Positions 24,640-34,135 of a stretch of 64,000 nucleotides of DNA are shown here, piece by piece. Numbering within the stretch: the first letter of the stretch is position 1; each line of letters opens with the position of its first letter. The DNA lies in assembly GCA_003164035.1 (NCBI GenBank), contig PLRS01000035.1, positions 144,957 to 208,956 on the forward strand. The letters run 5' to 3'. The notes under the pieces were generated by a model that did no database searches, was not told the DNA's origin, and saw only the letters and a program-made list of their open reading frames with translations. This DNA is from Bryobacterales bacterium (GTDB taxonomy: Bacteria > Acidobacteriota > Terriglobia > Bryobacterales > Bryobacteraceae). Both the position numbers and the translations under genes were made by a program.

Positions 24640-25758
24640 TCACTCGATCCAGCCGCCGCCCAGCACCACGTCGCCGGAGTAGAACACCGCGGCCTGCCCT
24701 GGCGTCACGGCGCGTTGCGGCTGTTCGAAGACCACTTCGACGCGCGCCTCGTCGCCGGTGGGCAAGAGGCGAGCGGGTGCGGCAGCGTGCTTATTGCGGA
24801 TCTTGACCGTTGCGGCAACCGGCTCGGACGCGCCCGCGATCGAAACCCAGTTGACGTCCCTGGCGAAAAACGACCCCCGCAACAGGGCGTCGTTGCCGCC
24901 CACCACCACGCGCTGCGATTCGGGATCGGTGGCGATCACGTACAACGGTTCGCCGGTAGCCACGCCCAGGCCGCGCCGCTGCCCCACGGTAAAATGGTGG
25001 ACGCCGGCGTGCCGGCCCAGGCTGCGGCCATCCGCGGTGACGATTTCGCCTTCCGTCCGCGCCGGCTCCACGCCGGTCTCCTTCATGTACGCGCTCAGAA
25101 ACGCGGCGTAGTCGCCGTTGGGCACGAAACAAATTTCCTGGCTGTCGGGCTTTTCGGCAACCTCCAGCCCCAGCGAACTCGCCAGTTCGCGCACTTGCGG
25201 CTTGTTCAAACCGCCGAGGGGAAACAGCGTGCGCGCCAGTTGCGGCTGGGTCAAGCCGAACAGAAAATACGTCTGGTCCTTGGACTGGTCCACGCCGCGC
25301 AACAACTGGTAGCGGCCCGTCCGGCGGTCATATTGAATGCGGGCGTAATGTCCGGTGGCGATCTGTCCGGCGCCCACCGAATCGGCCATTTCCAGAAAAC
25401 GGTCGAACTTGATGTAGTTGTTGCACAGCGTGCAGGGGATGGGCGTGCGGCCCGCCAGGTACTCGTCGACAAAGGGCTTGACCACCTGTTCTTCGAACTG
25501 GCGCTCGAAATTGACCACGTAATACGGGATGCCGATCCGCTCGGCTACACGCCGCGCGTCGTAGACGTCGTCGAGCGAGCAGCAGCGTCCGCTAGCCCCG
25601 TCGCCCGCCAGTTCCGGCAGGCGCCGCTGGTTCCAGAGCTGCATGGTCAGACCGATCACGGCGCGCCCGTCGCGGGCGAGCATGGCGGCCACGGTGGAAC
25701 TGTCCACGCCGCCGCTCATGGCTACCGCAATGGGAGCACTGGACGTGCTATCAGGCAT
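24640..25758 (-). CDS. mnmA: tRNA-specific 2-thiouridylase MnmA
   Basis: Installs sulphur at C2 of U34 in tRNA-Lys, -Glu and -Gln. The 372-residue protein has the PP-loop SGGVDSS near residue 15, catalytic Cys109 in PCTLCNNYIKF and the partner cysteine in SQEICFVPNGDY. The C-terminal beta-barrel domain ends in VVLGGGWIE. The ATG at 25758 places the PP-loop at the usual distance; upstream in-frame sequence belongs to the cysteine desulfurase gene, whose stop overlaps this start by 8 bp. The overlap and pairing suggest that the desulfurase supplies sulphur directly. Confidence 0.96.
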   Translation of the reverse strand: MPDSTSSAPIAVAMSGGVDSSTVAAMLARDGRAVIGLTMQLWNQRRLPELAGDGASGRCCSLDDVYDARRVAERIGIPYYVVNFERQFEEQVVKPFVDEYLAGRTPIPCTLCNNYIKFDRFLEMADSVGAGQIATGHYARIQYDRRTGRYQLLRGVDQSKDQTYFLFGLTQPQLARTLFPLGGLNKPQVRELASSLGLEVAEKPDSQEICFVPNGDYAAFLSAYMKETGVEPARTEGEIVTADGRSLGRHAGVHHFTVGQRRGLGVATGEPLYVIATDPESQRVVVGGNDALLRGSFFARDVNWVSIAGASEPVAATVKIRNKHAAAPARLLPTGDEARVEVVFEQPQRAVTPGQAAVFYSGDVVLGGGWIE

Positions 25759-26902
25759 GCACCGAAATCCGGCGCAGGTGCGCCACCGATGCCTCGATCG
25801 CCTCCACCAGCGCATCCACCTGCTCTTCAGTATTGTCGTGGCCCAGCGAAAAGCGCAGGCTCGAACGAGCCCGATCGGCGCCGAGGCCGATCGCCGTGAG
25901 CACGTGCGAAGGCGTGACCGCCCCTGACGAGCACGCCGATCCAGTGGAAACCGCGAATCCGCGCAAATCGAGGGCGATCACCATAGCTTCGCCGTCCACT
26001 GCGTCGAAATATAAATTGCTGGTGTTGGGCACGCGCCCATCCCTTGCGCCATTCACTCCGGTGCCCTCCACGCGGCCCAGGACGGCCGCTTCCAGTCGAT
26101 CGCGTAACTGCGCCAGCCGTTCGCCATCCGCCGCCAGCCGCGCGCCGGCCAGTTCCGCGGCGCGCCCAAAGGCGGCGATTCCCGGAACGTTCTCCGTGCC
26201 CGGCCGCCGGTCGCGCTCGTGGTGCCCGCCGAAAGCGATCGGCGCCAGGCGCGTTCCCTTGCGCACATACAACGCGCCCACTCCCTTGGGCGCATAAAGC
26301 TTGTGCCCGCTCATGCTGTACAGGTCTACGCCCAGTTCGTTCACGTCCACCGGCACTTTGCCCAGCGCCTGCACTCCATCCACGTGCAGCGGTACCCCGG
26401 CGTCGCGTGCTACCGCGGCGATAGCAGCCACCGGCTGCAGCGTGCCCAGCTCGTTGTTGGCGTGCATGGCCGAGATCAGCCTGGTGGAGGGCCGCAGCGC
26501 GCGCCGCACGTCGTCGGGATCCGCCACTCCCGCAGCGCTCACCGGCACGCGGGTAACCTCGTATCCTTCCCGCTCCAGCGCCTCGCAGGCCCCCAGCACA
26601 GCCGGGTGTTCGATGGCCGTGGTGATAACGTGGCCCGGCGTTCCCGCCAGGTGCGCCGTACCCAGAATCGCCAGGTTATCGGCTTCCGTGCCGCCGCTGG
26701 TGAACACGATCTCCGCCGGATGGGCGCCGATCAGCCGCGCCACCTGCCGCCGCGCCGCCTCCAGACGCTGTTTCGCCATCTGCCCGAAATGGTGGATGCT
26801 CGAGGCGTTACCATACACTTGACCGGCGCACTCCGCCAGGGTGTCGAGAACCTCCGGAGCGACCGGCGTGGTGGCATTGTGGTCGAAGTAGAAACGCTGC
26901 AC
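25751..26902 (-). CDS. Cysteine desulfurase, NifS/IscS family
   Basis: PLP enzyme of 383 residues that takes sulphur from cysteine for Fe-S clusters or tRNA thiolation. The N-terminus FDHNATTPVAPEVL and the His-Lys pair SMSGHKLYAPKG (PLP lysine) are diagnostic. The active-site persulfide loop is STGSACSSGAVTPSHVL, of the longer IscS-like type. It is the first gene of the pair with mnmA (8-bp overlap), which suggests dedication to 2-thiouridine formation. No iscU or suf gene lies nearby, so a wider Fe-S role is open. Confidence 0.94.
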   Translation of the reverse strand: MQRFYFDHNATTPVAPEVLDTLAECAGQVYGNASSIHHFGQMAKQRLEAARRQVARLIGAHPAEIVFTSGGTEADNLAILGTAHLAGTPGHVITTAIEHPAVLGACEALEREGYEVTRVPVSAAGVADPDDVRRALRPSTRLISAMHANNELGTLQPVAAIAAVARDAGVPLHVDGVQALGKVPVDVNELGVDLYSMSGHKLYAPKGVGALYVRKGTRLAPIAFGGHHERDRRPGTENVPGIAAFGRAAELAGARLAADGERLAQLRDRLEAAVLGRVEGTGVNGARDGRVPNTSNLYFDAVDGEAMVIALDLRGFAVSTGSACSSGAVTPSHVLTAIGLGADRARSSLRFSLGHDNTEEQVDALVEAIEASVAHLRRISVHA

Positions 26903-26919
26903 TGCCCTTCATTTTAGCA

Positions 26920-27708
26920 ATGGCTCAACCCATCCTTACCTTGACCACCGATTTCGGCGCGGCCGATCACTACGTGGCCGCCATGAAAGGCGTCATTCTT
27001 GGCATCTGTCCCCGTGCCCGCATGGTCGACATCAGCCATCAGGTGAAGCCCTATCAAATCGCCGAGGGCGCCTATCTTGTGGCGCAGGCGTACCGTTATT
27101 TTCCGCCTAAGACCGTTCACGTCGTGGTGGTGGACCCCGGCGTCGGTTCGGCTCGCCGCCCCATCCTTATCGAGGCTGCCGGCCAGTATTTCATCGGCCC
27201 CGACAATGGCGTGCTGTCGATGGTGTATAACCGCGAGAAGCACAAGGCGCGGCTGATTTCCGCCGACCGCTATTTCCGCCAGCCGGTGAGCCGCACTTTC
27301 CACGGCCGCGACATCTTCGCGCCCGTGGCCGCCCACATCGCCGCCGGCATCCCCGCCGCCCGCGTCGGCAAGCTCATCCACGACCACCTGAAGTCCTCCT
27401 CGTGGAAGCCGCAGCGCACCGGCAAGCGCACCTGGACCGGACTGGTGCTGCATATCGACCGGTTCGGCAACATCGTCACCAACTTCGAAGCGGCCGACTT
27501 CCCCGATCTCGAAATGCGCAGCTTTGCCCTCCGCCTGGGCCCGCGCGAAGTCAGCGTCCTGGCCCGCACTTACGCCGAATGCGGCCCCGCGGAGTTGTTC
27601 GCCATCGCCGGCAGTTCCGGATACCTGGAAGTTTCGGTAAATCAAGCCTCGGCCGCAAAGGCTGTCGGATGCGAACCGGGAGCGCCGGCCGAACTGGTGA
27701 TCGGGTAG
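26920..27708 (+). CDS. SAM hydroxide adenosyltransferase / chlorinase-fluorinase family protein
   Basis: DUF62-family protein of 262 residues. Characterised homologues hydrolyse S-adenosylmethionine to adenosine and methionine; halogenating relatives are rare. Visible motifs are TLTTDFGAADHYVAAMKG, VVVVDPGVGSARRP with the Asp and Arg of the water-activating triad, IGPDNGVLS and FHGRDIFAPVAAH with the His. The Asp-Arg-His set argues for the hydrolase over a halogenase. It is divergent from the cysteine desulfurase gene, 17 bp apart, so the promoters must overlap the coding ends. The C-terminal beta domain ends in GAPAELVIG. Confidence 0.88.
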   Translation: MAQPILTLTTDFGAADHYVAAMKGVILGICPRARMVDISHQVKPYQIAEGAYLVAQAYRYFPPKTVHVVVVDPGVGSARRPILIEAAGQYFIGPDNGVLSMVYNREKHKARLISADRYFRQPVSRTFHGRDIFAPVAAHIAAGIPAARVGKLIHDHLKSSSWKPQRTGKRTWTGLVLHIDRFGNIVTNFEAADFPDLEMRSFALRLGPREVSVLARTYAECGPAELFAIAGSSGYLEVSVNQASAAKAVGCEPGAPAELVIG

Positions 27709-27715
27709 CGCCGCT

Positions 27716-28165
27716 TCAGGCGGTTTTCGCGGCGGCGTCCTGTTGCGCCTTCATCTGCGCGCGAACGGCAAGCATGCGCTGGCGAAACGCGGCGACTTTC
27801 TCGCGCCCTCCCGGAGTGTTGTCGATCAGCTTTTCCAGGTTGACGAACGCTTGCGGAGATAAAACGGTTCTGAGTTGGCCGAGCAGCGGCTCGATCTTGG
27901 AGAATACGCCCAGGTGCTCGCCATTGGTGTCGTTGAACAGCTCCATGCTGATGGCGCCGTGGTTGACCAGTGCCGCCGCCATTTCCCAGTAGCTCGTCAC
28001 CATGCGCAGGTGGCCGCTATGTTCGCCGAACAGGGCCTTGGTGTAATCGTCCATCGACTCGGGATTGAATTCCGTAAAATACCAGTTGCGAGCTTTTCGC
28101 ATGGTTTCCTCACGGCGCAACTCGTACAACTTCAGAATCAGACCAGCTTCTTCCTGTTTCGACAT
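27716..28165 (-). CDS. Conserved hypothetical cytoplasmic protein
   Basis: Protein of 149 residues, mainly alpha-helical (KLYELRREETMRKARNWYFT; TSYWEMAAALVNHGAISMEL; REKVAAFRQRMLAVRAQMKA) with no signal peptide or metal motif. The ATG at 28165 is preceded by GGAGGC, which supports this start over in-frame ATGs further up. I do not recognise a functional family. It converges with the SAM hydrolase-family gene (7 bp between stops) and is divergent from the small membrane protein at 28254. Confidence 0.65.
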   Translation of the reverse strand: MSKQEEAGLILKLYELRREETMRKARNWYFTEFNPESMDDYTKALFGEHSGHLRMVTSYWEMAAALVNHGAISMELFNDTNGEHLGVFSKIEPLLGQLRTVLSPQAFVNLEKLIDNTPGGREKVAAFRQRMLAVRAQMKAQQDAAAKTA

Positions 28166-28253
28166 AGAAGCGCCTCCTTGGCAAACGCCATGGTAGCAGA
28201 TGGTTCGGGAGGGAACGGCCGCCGCTTGTGGTACCATACGTCCTGGTACCATC

Positions 28254-28502
28254 ATGTGGGCAACCATTGCGTTTCTCATCATCTTCGTGTTCATGATCCC
28301 CAAGATCCGGGATCCGCTGCTTCAGAGGCTGGGCGGGGCCGGGGATTGGATCGTCAAATACGCGCCGTACTCGTTTATTGTACTGGCCGTGTTCCTGGCG
28401 GCGACTATCGCGGCGCTGGTCCTCATGATCAAGTGGCCGGGAGTGGTCGAGCCCGAAAATCCTCTGGCCAAGTACAAAAAGGGAGACGCCGGAACGGATT
28501 GA
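28254..28502 (+). CDS. Small membrane protein, two predicted helices
   Basis: An 82-residue protein: helix 1 is WATIAFLIIFVFMIP and helix 2 is YAPYSFIVLAVFLAATIAAL, followed by a short charged tail (KYKKGDAGTD). Function is unknown. The palindrome GTACCA (28231-28236) / TGGTAC (28244-28249) lies just ahead of the ATG and could be an operator. A terminator follows 15 bp after the stop. The ATG at 28254 is the only start that places the first helix at the N-terminus. Confidence 0.6.
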   Translation: MWATIAFLIIFVFMIPKIRDPLLQRLGGAGDWIVKYAPYSFIVLAVFLAATIAALVLMIKWPGVVEPENPLAKYKKGDAGTD

Positions 28503-28516
28503 AGTCCCGGCAGTAG

Positions 28517-28545
28517 CGCCGGCGATCTTGTCGCCGGTGCTTTTT
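28517..28545 (+). terminator. Rho-independent terminator after the small membrane protein
   Basis: GC-rich stem CCGGCGA / TCGCCGG (with outer GC pairs) around TCTTG, followed by TGC and a run of five T. It ends the 28254 transcript. Confidence 0.7.
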
Positions 28546-28601
28546 GCACTCCACGGGGCAGGACGCCATCGCCCGCCCCGTTCGTCATGCCGAGACCTGG
28601 G

Positions 28602-28898
28602 TTATCTCCAGTAGCCTTTGTGGAAGCGCCAGCGGCTGCCCTCGTGCCGCCATTCCGGCGCAACCCACGCGGCCCGGGCGCGCGGGGGACGCATCCAATG
28701 ACCTTGCGCCCATTCCCACCGCGAGCCGCGCAGGTCCCAGAACCCTTCGACCCACACATAACCCGGCCTTGGCGCCACGCCCACCACCCCATAGCGGGGC
28801 GGCGGCGGCCCTTCCACTACCACGGCGGCTCCTCCCGCGCATGCGGTCATGAGCGCGCTCCCAATCAAGAATGCTCCGGCCATCCATTTCCGTTTCAT
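28602..28898 (-). CDS. YXWGXW-repeat-type exported lipoprotein
   Basis: Small protein of 98 residues. The N-terminus MKRKWMAGAFLIGSALMTAC has a lipobox-like LMTAC with Cys20. The mature part is rich in Trp, Arg and Gly with the repeating pattern Y/W-x-W-x-x-G-x-W (YVWVEGFWDLRG, WEWAQGHWMRPP, WRFHKGYWR), as in the YXWGXW repeat family of unknown function, usually found at the cell surface or periplasm. The ATG at 28898 follows GAGGA. No partner gene is evident. Confidence 0.75.
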   Translation of the reverse strand: MKRKWMAGAFLIGSALMTACAGGAAVVVEGPPPPRYGVVGVAPRPGYVWVEGFWDLRGSRWEWAQGHWMRPPRARAAWVAPEWRHEGSRWRFHKGYWR

Positions 28899-29070
28899 CA
28901 CGGTCCTCCTATTTCTAAGAACGAAATCCGCAGCCGGCCAGTTGCGGACCTGAACCCCCGTTAATGTTAGAAAACATTCATCGCAACAGTGGGTAGTCGC
29001 GACAGGAAAAAAAATTAGGTGGCGAAGCGTACCAGCCCTACAATAACGGTTTCCTATCCGGACCGAACTC

Positions 29071-30153
29071 ATGATCGCAAATCCCGCACTCGGAGTAGTT
29101 TTTCATTGGCTGGGAGGCCTGGCCTCCGGCAGTTTCTATGTACCCTTTCGCTTCGTGAAGAAGTGGTCCTGGGAGACCTACTGGCTGGTGGGCGGTGTAT
29201 TCAGTTGGATCGTGGTGCCCTGGGTACTGGGCTCGCACATGACCAGCGACCTGATGGCCGTACTGCACGAAACCTCCTGGAACACTCTTTTCTGGGTCTA
29301 TTTTTTCGGCATTTTGTGGGGTTTCGGTGGGCTGACTTTCGGCCTCACCATGCGGTACCTGGGGATGTCGCTGGGAATGGCGATGGTGCTGGGCTACTGC
29401 GCCGCGTTCGGCACCTTGATGCCGCCTGTTTTCCACGGCCAGTTCGGGCATGTGCTGCACACCCGCTCCGGGCAGGTCATCCTGGCGGGCATCGTGGTGT
29501 GCATGGTGGGCATTGCCCTGGCCGGTCTGGCGGGAGTTTCCAAGGAGCGCGAAATGTCGGCCGAGGAAAAGACCGCCGTGATCAAGGAATTCAGCCTCAA
29601 GAAGGGAGTGCTGGTAGCGACGTTTTCAGGCGTCATGAGCGCCTGTATGTCCTACGGGCTCGATGCCGGCGCCGAAATCCGCCAGATCACCCTGCGGCAC
29701 GGCACCAGCACCCTGTGGCAGGGCTTGCCGATTCTGGTGGTGGTGCTTGCCGGCGGTTTTACCACCAACTTCGTCTGGTGCTCGATTTTACATCTTCGCA
29801 ATCGCAGCGGTTATGAGTATTTCAGCTCCACTTTGCGGGACGCCGGGCGCTCGCCAGTGCCGCTGGCGGCCAACTACCTCTTTGCCGCGCTGGCCGGAAC
29901 CACCTGGTATTTCCAGTTCTTCTTCTACACCATGGGCGAAACCCAGATGGGAGCCTATAAGTTCTCCAGTTGGACGCTGCACATGGCCAGCATCATCATC
30001 TTCAGCAGTCTCTGGGGTATCGCTCTGCACGAATGGCGGGGGGCCAGCCTGCGCACCAAAAGCCGGCTGGCTCTCAGCCTGTTAGTACTAGTAGCTTCCA
30101 CCATGATTGTGGGTTACGGCAACTATCTGGGGACGCTTCCATCGGCCGGCTAG
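29071..30153 (+). CDS. RhaT-like sugar:proton symporter
   Basis: Inner-membrane protein of 360 residues with about ten helices, of the L-rhamnose-proton symporter family (drug/metabolite transporter superfamily). Characteristic stretches are FHWLGGLASGSFYVPFRFVK at the start, FGILWGFGGLTFGLTMRYLG and FFFYTMGETQMGAYKFSSW. A rhamnose substrate is inferred from the family; there is no rha catabolic gene in the window. The next gene is a TonB-dependent receptor on the same strand 212 bp on, so a joint role in saccharide uptake is possible. Confidence 0.88.
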   Translation: MIANPALGVVFHWLGGLASGSFYVPFRFVKKWSWETYWLVGGVFSWIVVPWVLGSHMTSDLMAVLHETSWNTLFWVYFFGILWGFGGLTFGLTMRYLGMSLGMAMVLGYCAAFGTLMPPVFHGQFGHVLHTRSGQVILAGIVVCMVGIALAGLAGVSKEREMSAEEKTAVIKEFSLKKGVLVATFSGVMSACMSYGLDAGAEIRQITLRHGTSTLWQGLPILVVVLAGGFTTNFVWCSILHLRNRSGYEYFSSTLRDAGRSPVPLAANYLFAALAGTTWYFQFFFYTMGETQMGAYKFSSWTLHMASIIIFSSLWGIALHEWRGASLRTKSRLALSLLVLVASTMIVGYGNYLGTLPSAG

Positions 30154-30365
30154 CGATTTTCGGCGGGCATTACCGGTAAATTTAGAAAAACTAAAAGCAC
30201 CGTTTAGGAAATTGGCTTTGAATCCTCCTGGACACCGGGTTATTCTACACCAGGTACTTAATCAAGACATTTAAGGGCTTGAATTCCGCTCACCTTGAGC
30301 GGACAATAAGGCCAGGGTTTTTAGAGGTTCCGTGGTCATTAAAGCTTGGCTTCCAAGGAGATGTC

Positions 30366-33300
30366 ATGTTGCGTTGTGGGGTCTTTGCAGATCTTAGGTG
30401 CAAGGCGGCAGCTATTTTGCTTGCCCTTGCGGTAACCGGCTTTTTGGCGGCGCCAGCCGCCAGGGCCCAGCAGGTGGCCGTAGCCCAGATCGACGGCTAC
30501 GTCACCGATCCGAGCGGCCAGGCGGTCGCCGGCGCTCAAGTCAAGGCCACTGAGGTGGATCGAGACCAGGTACACCTGGCTTCCACCGATGTCACTGGCC
30601 GCTACCAATTCCCCAACCTGCCGGCTGGCAATTATCAGCTCGAAGTCAGTTATAGAGGCTTCAAGACTTACATCCAGAGAGGTATCATCCTGGACGCGGG
30701 CAATAACCGCACCCAGTCGGTCGTGCTGGAGGTTGGCGCCACGTCCGAGAGCATTCAGGTCACCGCCAACGCCGCTCAGGTGGAAACCAAGGAGAACTCC
30801 ATCTCCCAGCTCGTCGATGCCGAACGCATGGTCGACCTGCCGCTCAATGGGCGCAATCCGACACAACTGCTGGCCATTTCCGGTTATGCCACCAACACCA
30901 TGACTCTTAACGGAGGCGACCTGACGGGCAGCAAGAACATTCAGGGGTCCAACGGCTCCACCTCGTATTCGGTGGCCGGCGGCGCAGCCAATGGCGTCAA
31001 CTACCTGCTCGATGGCGGCGACAACAACGACGCTTTCAGCAACGTGAACCTGCCCATTCCGGTCCCCGATATGATTGCCGAATTCAACGTCATGACCAGC
31101 AGCCTGCCCGCCCAATACGGACTGCATCCGGGCGGCGTGGTCAACATCGTGACCAAGTCGGGCAGCAATGGCTTCCATGGCGACTTATTCGATTTCCTGC
31201 GCAACGGGGACCTGAACGCGCGCCCCAGGGGTGTAGCCAGTTCACAGCCGATCCGCGACTCGCTGAAGCGCAACCAGTTCGGCGGCACGGCCGGAGGACG
31301 AATCATCAGAGACAAGCTGTTCTTCTTCGGCGGTTATCAGGGAACCAGACAGCGCAGCAACCCGGTCGGCACCACTGCCTACGATCCCACCGCGGCAACC
31401 TTGTCGGGTGACTTCAGCGCGGTGGATGGGGCCAAGTCCAACGGCGGCTGCCTTTCCGCAGCCAGGGCACTGAAAAATCCACAAGGCACGCCCTATCCCA
31501 ATAACCAGATTCCCATTTCCACCTTCGATCCGGCCGGGCTGAAGCTCGCCTCCACCTATTTCCCCGCCTCCACCAATCCTTGCGGGAACTATACTTACGG
31601 CGATCCCTCCAATAACCCCGACGACCAATGGATTGGCCGCATCGATTACAACATCAGCGCAAAGAACATCTTCTTTGGCCGTTACTATATTTACGATTAC
31701 TACGGCGAGGCTGTCTTCCAGAACAACAACGCCCTGACCACTCTGGCGGCGCCGGCCAACTGGGATCGTTCCCAGACCATGACCGTCGGCGAAACCTACA
31801 CGGTGAGTCCCACGGCGGTTAACTCCATCCACCTCACTTTCGACCGGCGGCGTAACAACCGTTCGGCTCCGCCCAACCTGTTCAGCCCGGCGGATCTTGG
31901 CGTCAACATGTTCATCAACGCTTCCAATTACACCCAGCTCGCCGTCAGCGGCTATTCCGGCGGCGGTTTCTCGGTTGGTTGCGGCACCTGTGCGTTGGCG
32001 AATTTCGATATCAACACCTACCAGTTGGCGGACGACTTCACCCTCATCCGCGGCCGCCATCAGATCGCCTTCGGTTTCGACGGCCGCGAGGACCAGTTCA
32101 ACTCCTACAACTATCAGCAGGCCAACGGCCAGTTCACCTTCAACGGCACCTACACCGGTGACGGCCTGGCGGACCTGCTGACCGGCCAATTCTCGGGCTT
32201 GACCGACGGCAACGTGATTTCCGACTACCTCCGCCAGAAGCCCTTCGCCGCCTACGTGCAGGATTCTTTCCACGCCACCCAGCACTTCAGCGTCAATTAC
32301 GGCATCCGTTGGGAACCGTCGTTACCGGCGTACGATAAATACAGCCGCGGCAACCAGTTCAGTTGGCCGCTGTTCCTGCAGGGCTGGCACACCGCGGACC
32401 CGCGGTATACCAACGCGCCCGCGGGACTGATCTTCTCTACAGACAAAGCCCAGGATCCGTATGGCAATGCGTTCACCAAATCCCATTGGGCGACCTTCTC
32501 ACCACGCCTTGGCATGGTGTGGGACCCCAGGGGCGACGGCAAGCAGACCATCCGCGCGGGCTTCGTGCTGATGCACGATACCATCGAGGCGTTCTATCCC
32601 GAGCGCTGGACCACCAACTCGCCCTACGTCTCTTCGCTCACCATCAACAGCAATGAGTTTGGCGTGGGTACCGACCTGTTCTCCAATCCCTTCAACGGGT
32701 ACAGCTTGAACGGCAAAGCAGGCGATCCGTTCCCGGGCGCCGCCGTTTTCCCGGTGGCGGGCACCTACGTTAGCATTCCGCCGAATCTGCCGGTCACCTA
32801 CATGATGCAGTGGAACATCAGCTATCAGCGGCAGATTGCCAAGGACTGGGTGGTGCAAGCGAATTACCTGGGCAACGCCGGCCGGGATATCTGGGGATCG
32901 GTGGACGTCAACTACTCCATTCCCACCGCGGTCGTCAACGGCGCCGCGCCCAGCGCCTCCAACGCCAACGCCCGCCGCCTGACGAATCTGGTCAACCCCA
33001 CGCTCGGACAATACTACGGCGAGATCCAGCAGACCGACTCCGGCGGAAATTCCGAGTATCACGCCATGTTCCTTTCCGCCCAGCACCAGTTCGCTCAGCA
33101 TTACACGCTGCGGACCAACTATACCTGGAGCCATTGCAGCAGCTCCTGGGATTTCGCCGGTGAATTGGCGGGAACCATATACCAGAATCCGCTCAACCGC
33201 GCCGAAGGCGAGCGCGGCAATTGCGGCTACGACCACCGGCAGGTCTTCGTCGCTACGCTGGTCGCCTCGAGCCCCGGTTTCGGCGGTGGGTTTGCCAAGG

Positions 33301-33818
33301 GGATCACCAAGGATTGGCAGATTTCGCCGATTATCAGCTTTAACACCGGCAACCCGATCCAGCTCACCGATGGCGGCAAGGATATTTCGCTCAGCGGCCA
33401 GCTCCTGGACCGCCCGGATGTGATCGAGCCGACACAGGTTTACCAAAAGCCCGCGCCCGCTACCGGTCCGTTCTGGTTTAACCCGAGCGCGTTTATATGC
33501 GCGTCGTCGATTAACAATGTGGGCACTTCAACCCTATCGCCCAACTGCGTTGCTTCGACCGCCGCGACCGCTGCGTTCGGAAACGTGGGCCGTAACGCCG
33601 TTTATGGCCCCGGCGGTATTCAATGGGACATGGCCATGAGCCGGCGGTTCAACCTTAAAGAACGCTGGAAGCTCGAGTTCCGCTCCGACTTCTTCAATAT
33701 CCTGAACCACGCCAACTGGAGCAACCCGACCGCCAGCATCACCAGCAGCACCTTCGGCCAGGTGACGTCGTTCGGAAGCCCGCGCATCATCCAGATGGCG
33801 CTGAAGCTGTATTTCTGA
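30366..33818 (+). CDS. TonB-dependent receptor with carboxypeptidase-regulatory-like domain
   Basis: Outer-membrane protein of 1150 residues of the acidobacterial Cna/CarboxypepD_reg-TonB type. A signal peptide (ILLALAVTGFLAAPAARAQ) is followed by a regulatory-like beta-sandwich (residues 42-125; DGYVTDPSGQAVAGAQVKAT). The plug domain (about 130-270) contains LPLNGRNPTQLL and GGVVNIVTKSGSN, and the beta-barrel runs to the C-terminal aromatic strand (RIIQMALKLYF). The ATG at 30366 is set by AAGGAG 5 nt upstream; an earlier in-frame ATG at 30279 lacks one. The likely cargo is a saccharide or peptide. A good terminator follows. Confidence 0.9.
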   Translation: MLRCGVFADLRCKAAAILLALAVTGFLAAPAARAQQVAVAQIDGYVTDPSGQAVAGAQVKATEVDRDQVHLASTDVTGRYQFPNLPAGNYQLEVSYRGFKTYIQRGIILDAGNNRTQSVVLEVGATSESIQVTANAAQVETKENSISQLVDAERMVDLPLNGRNPTQLLAISGYATNTMTLNGGDLTGSKNIQGSNGSTSYSVAGGAANGVNYLLDGGDNNDAFSNVNLPIPVPDMIAEFNVMTSSLPAQYGLHPGGVVNIVTKSGSNGFHGDLFDFLRNGDLNARPRGVASSQPIRDSLKRNQFGGTAGGRIIRDKLFFFGGYQGTRQRSNPVGTTAYDPTAATLSGDFSAVDGAKSNGGCLSAARALKNPQGTPYPNNQIPISTFDPAGLKLASTYFPASTNPCGNYTYGDPSNNPDDQWIGRIDYNISAKNIFFGRYYIYDYYGEAVFQNNNALTTLAAPANWDRSQTMTVGETYTVSPTAVNSIHLTFDRRRNNRSAPPNLFSPADLGVNMFINASNYTQLAVSGYSGGGFSVGCGTCALANFDINTYQLADDFTLIRGRHQIAFGFDGREDQFNSYNYQQANGQFTFNGTYTGDGLADLLTGQFSGLTDGNVISDYLRQKPFAAYVQDSFHATQHFSVNYGIRWEPSLPAYDKYSRGNQFSWPLFLQGWHTADPRYTNAPAGLIFSTDKAQDPYGNAFTKSHWATFSPRLGMVWDPRGDGKQTIRAGFVLMHDTIEAFYPERWTTNSPYVSSLTINSNEFGVGTDLFSNPFNGYSLNGKAGDPFPGAAVFPVAGTYVSIPPNLPVTYMMQWNISYQRQIAKDWVVQANYLGNAGRDIWGSVDVNYSIPTAVVNGAAPSASNANARRLTNLVNPTLGQYYGEIQQTDSGGNSEYHAMFLSAQHQFAQHYTLRTNYTWSHCSSSWDFAGELAGTIYQNPLNRAEGERGNCGYDHRQVFVATLVASSPGFGGGFAKGITKDWQISPIISFNTGNPIQLTDGGKDISLSGQLLDRPDVIEPTQVYQKPAPATGPFWFNPSAFICASSINNVGTSTLSPNCVASTAATAAFGNVGRNAVYGPGGIQWDMAMSRRFNLKERWKLEFRSDFFNILNHANWSNPTASITSSTFGQVTSFGSPRIIQMALKLYF

Positions 33819-33868
33819 AGTTCGAACTGTTCTTTCGGCGGCCTGACAATTGAATTTTCAGGTCTGGG

Positions 33869-33903
33869 GCGGGCGAATCCTCTCTGGTTCGCCCGCTTTT
33901 TTT
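33869..33903 (+). terminator. Rho-independent terminator of the TonB receptor gene
   Basis: GCGGGCGAA (33869-33877) pairs perfectly with TTCGCCCGC (33888-33896) around a 10-nt loop and is followed by a run of seven T. Confidence 0.9.
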
Positions 33904-33933
33904 GTCGAGAAGCGATCGGTGCTGGCGCGCCAA

Positions 33934-34070
33934 ACCGATGTGGGGATTTCGCGGTTAAGGCGCGGCAACCGCTCCCTGACGGTCGCGGCTCGGTTACAGG
34001 CGCCGCTTGTTTTCAATCACTTACCGAGCCGCGACCGTCAGGGAGCGGTCTGCGGGCGCGGACTTCCCCA
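33934..34070. repeat. Foldback element family 1, copy 3
   Basis: Left flank ACCGATGTGGGGATTTCGC, left arm 33964-33994, 28-nt loop 33995-34022 (TACAGGCGCCGCTTG...), right arm 34023-34053. The arms are complementary except at the outer end of the right arm (GGTCTGC in place of GGTTGCC). The right flank GGACTTCCCCACGACC is roughly the inverse of the left flank. Confidence 0.85.
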
Positions 34071-34135
34071 CGACCTGCAGCCCATTGAACCGCCGCAAGC
34101 GGTTCTGCTATCGTCGGAAAAGCCCGGCGGGAAGC

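Larger units (their letters stand above)
33819..34135. other. Intergenic region with terminator and foldback copy 3
   Basis: The stretch after the TonB receptor gene contains its terminator (33869-33903) and a full copy of the foldback element (33934-34070). The 65 bp between the element and the next ATG show no clear promoter. Confidence 0.6.

Noticed and set aside
26920-27708. True SAM chlorinase or fluorinase
   Set aside because: The Asp-Arg-His set of the hydrolase group is visible, and there are no neighbouring halometabolite genes.
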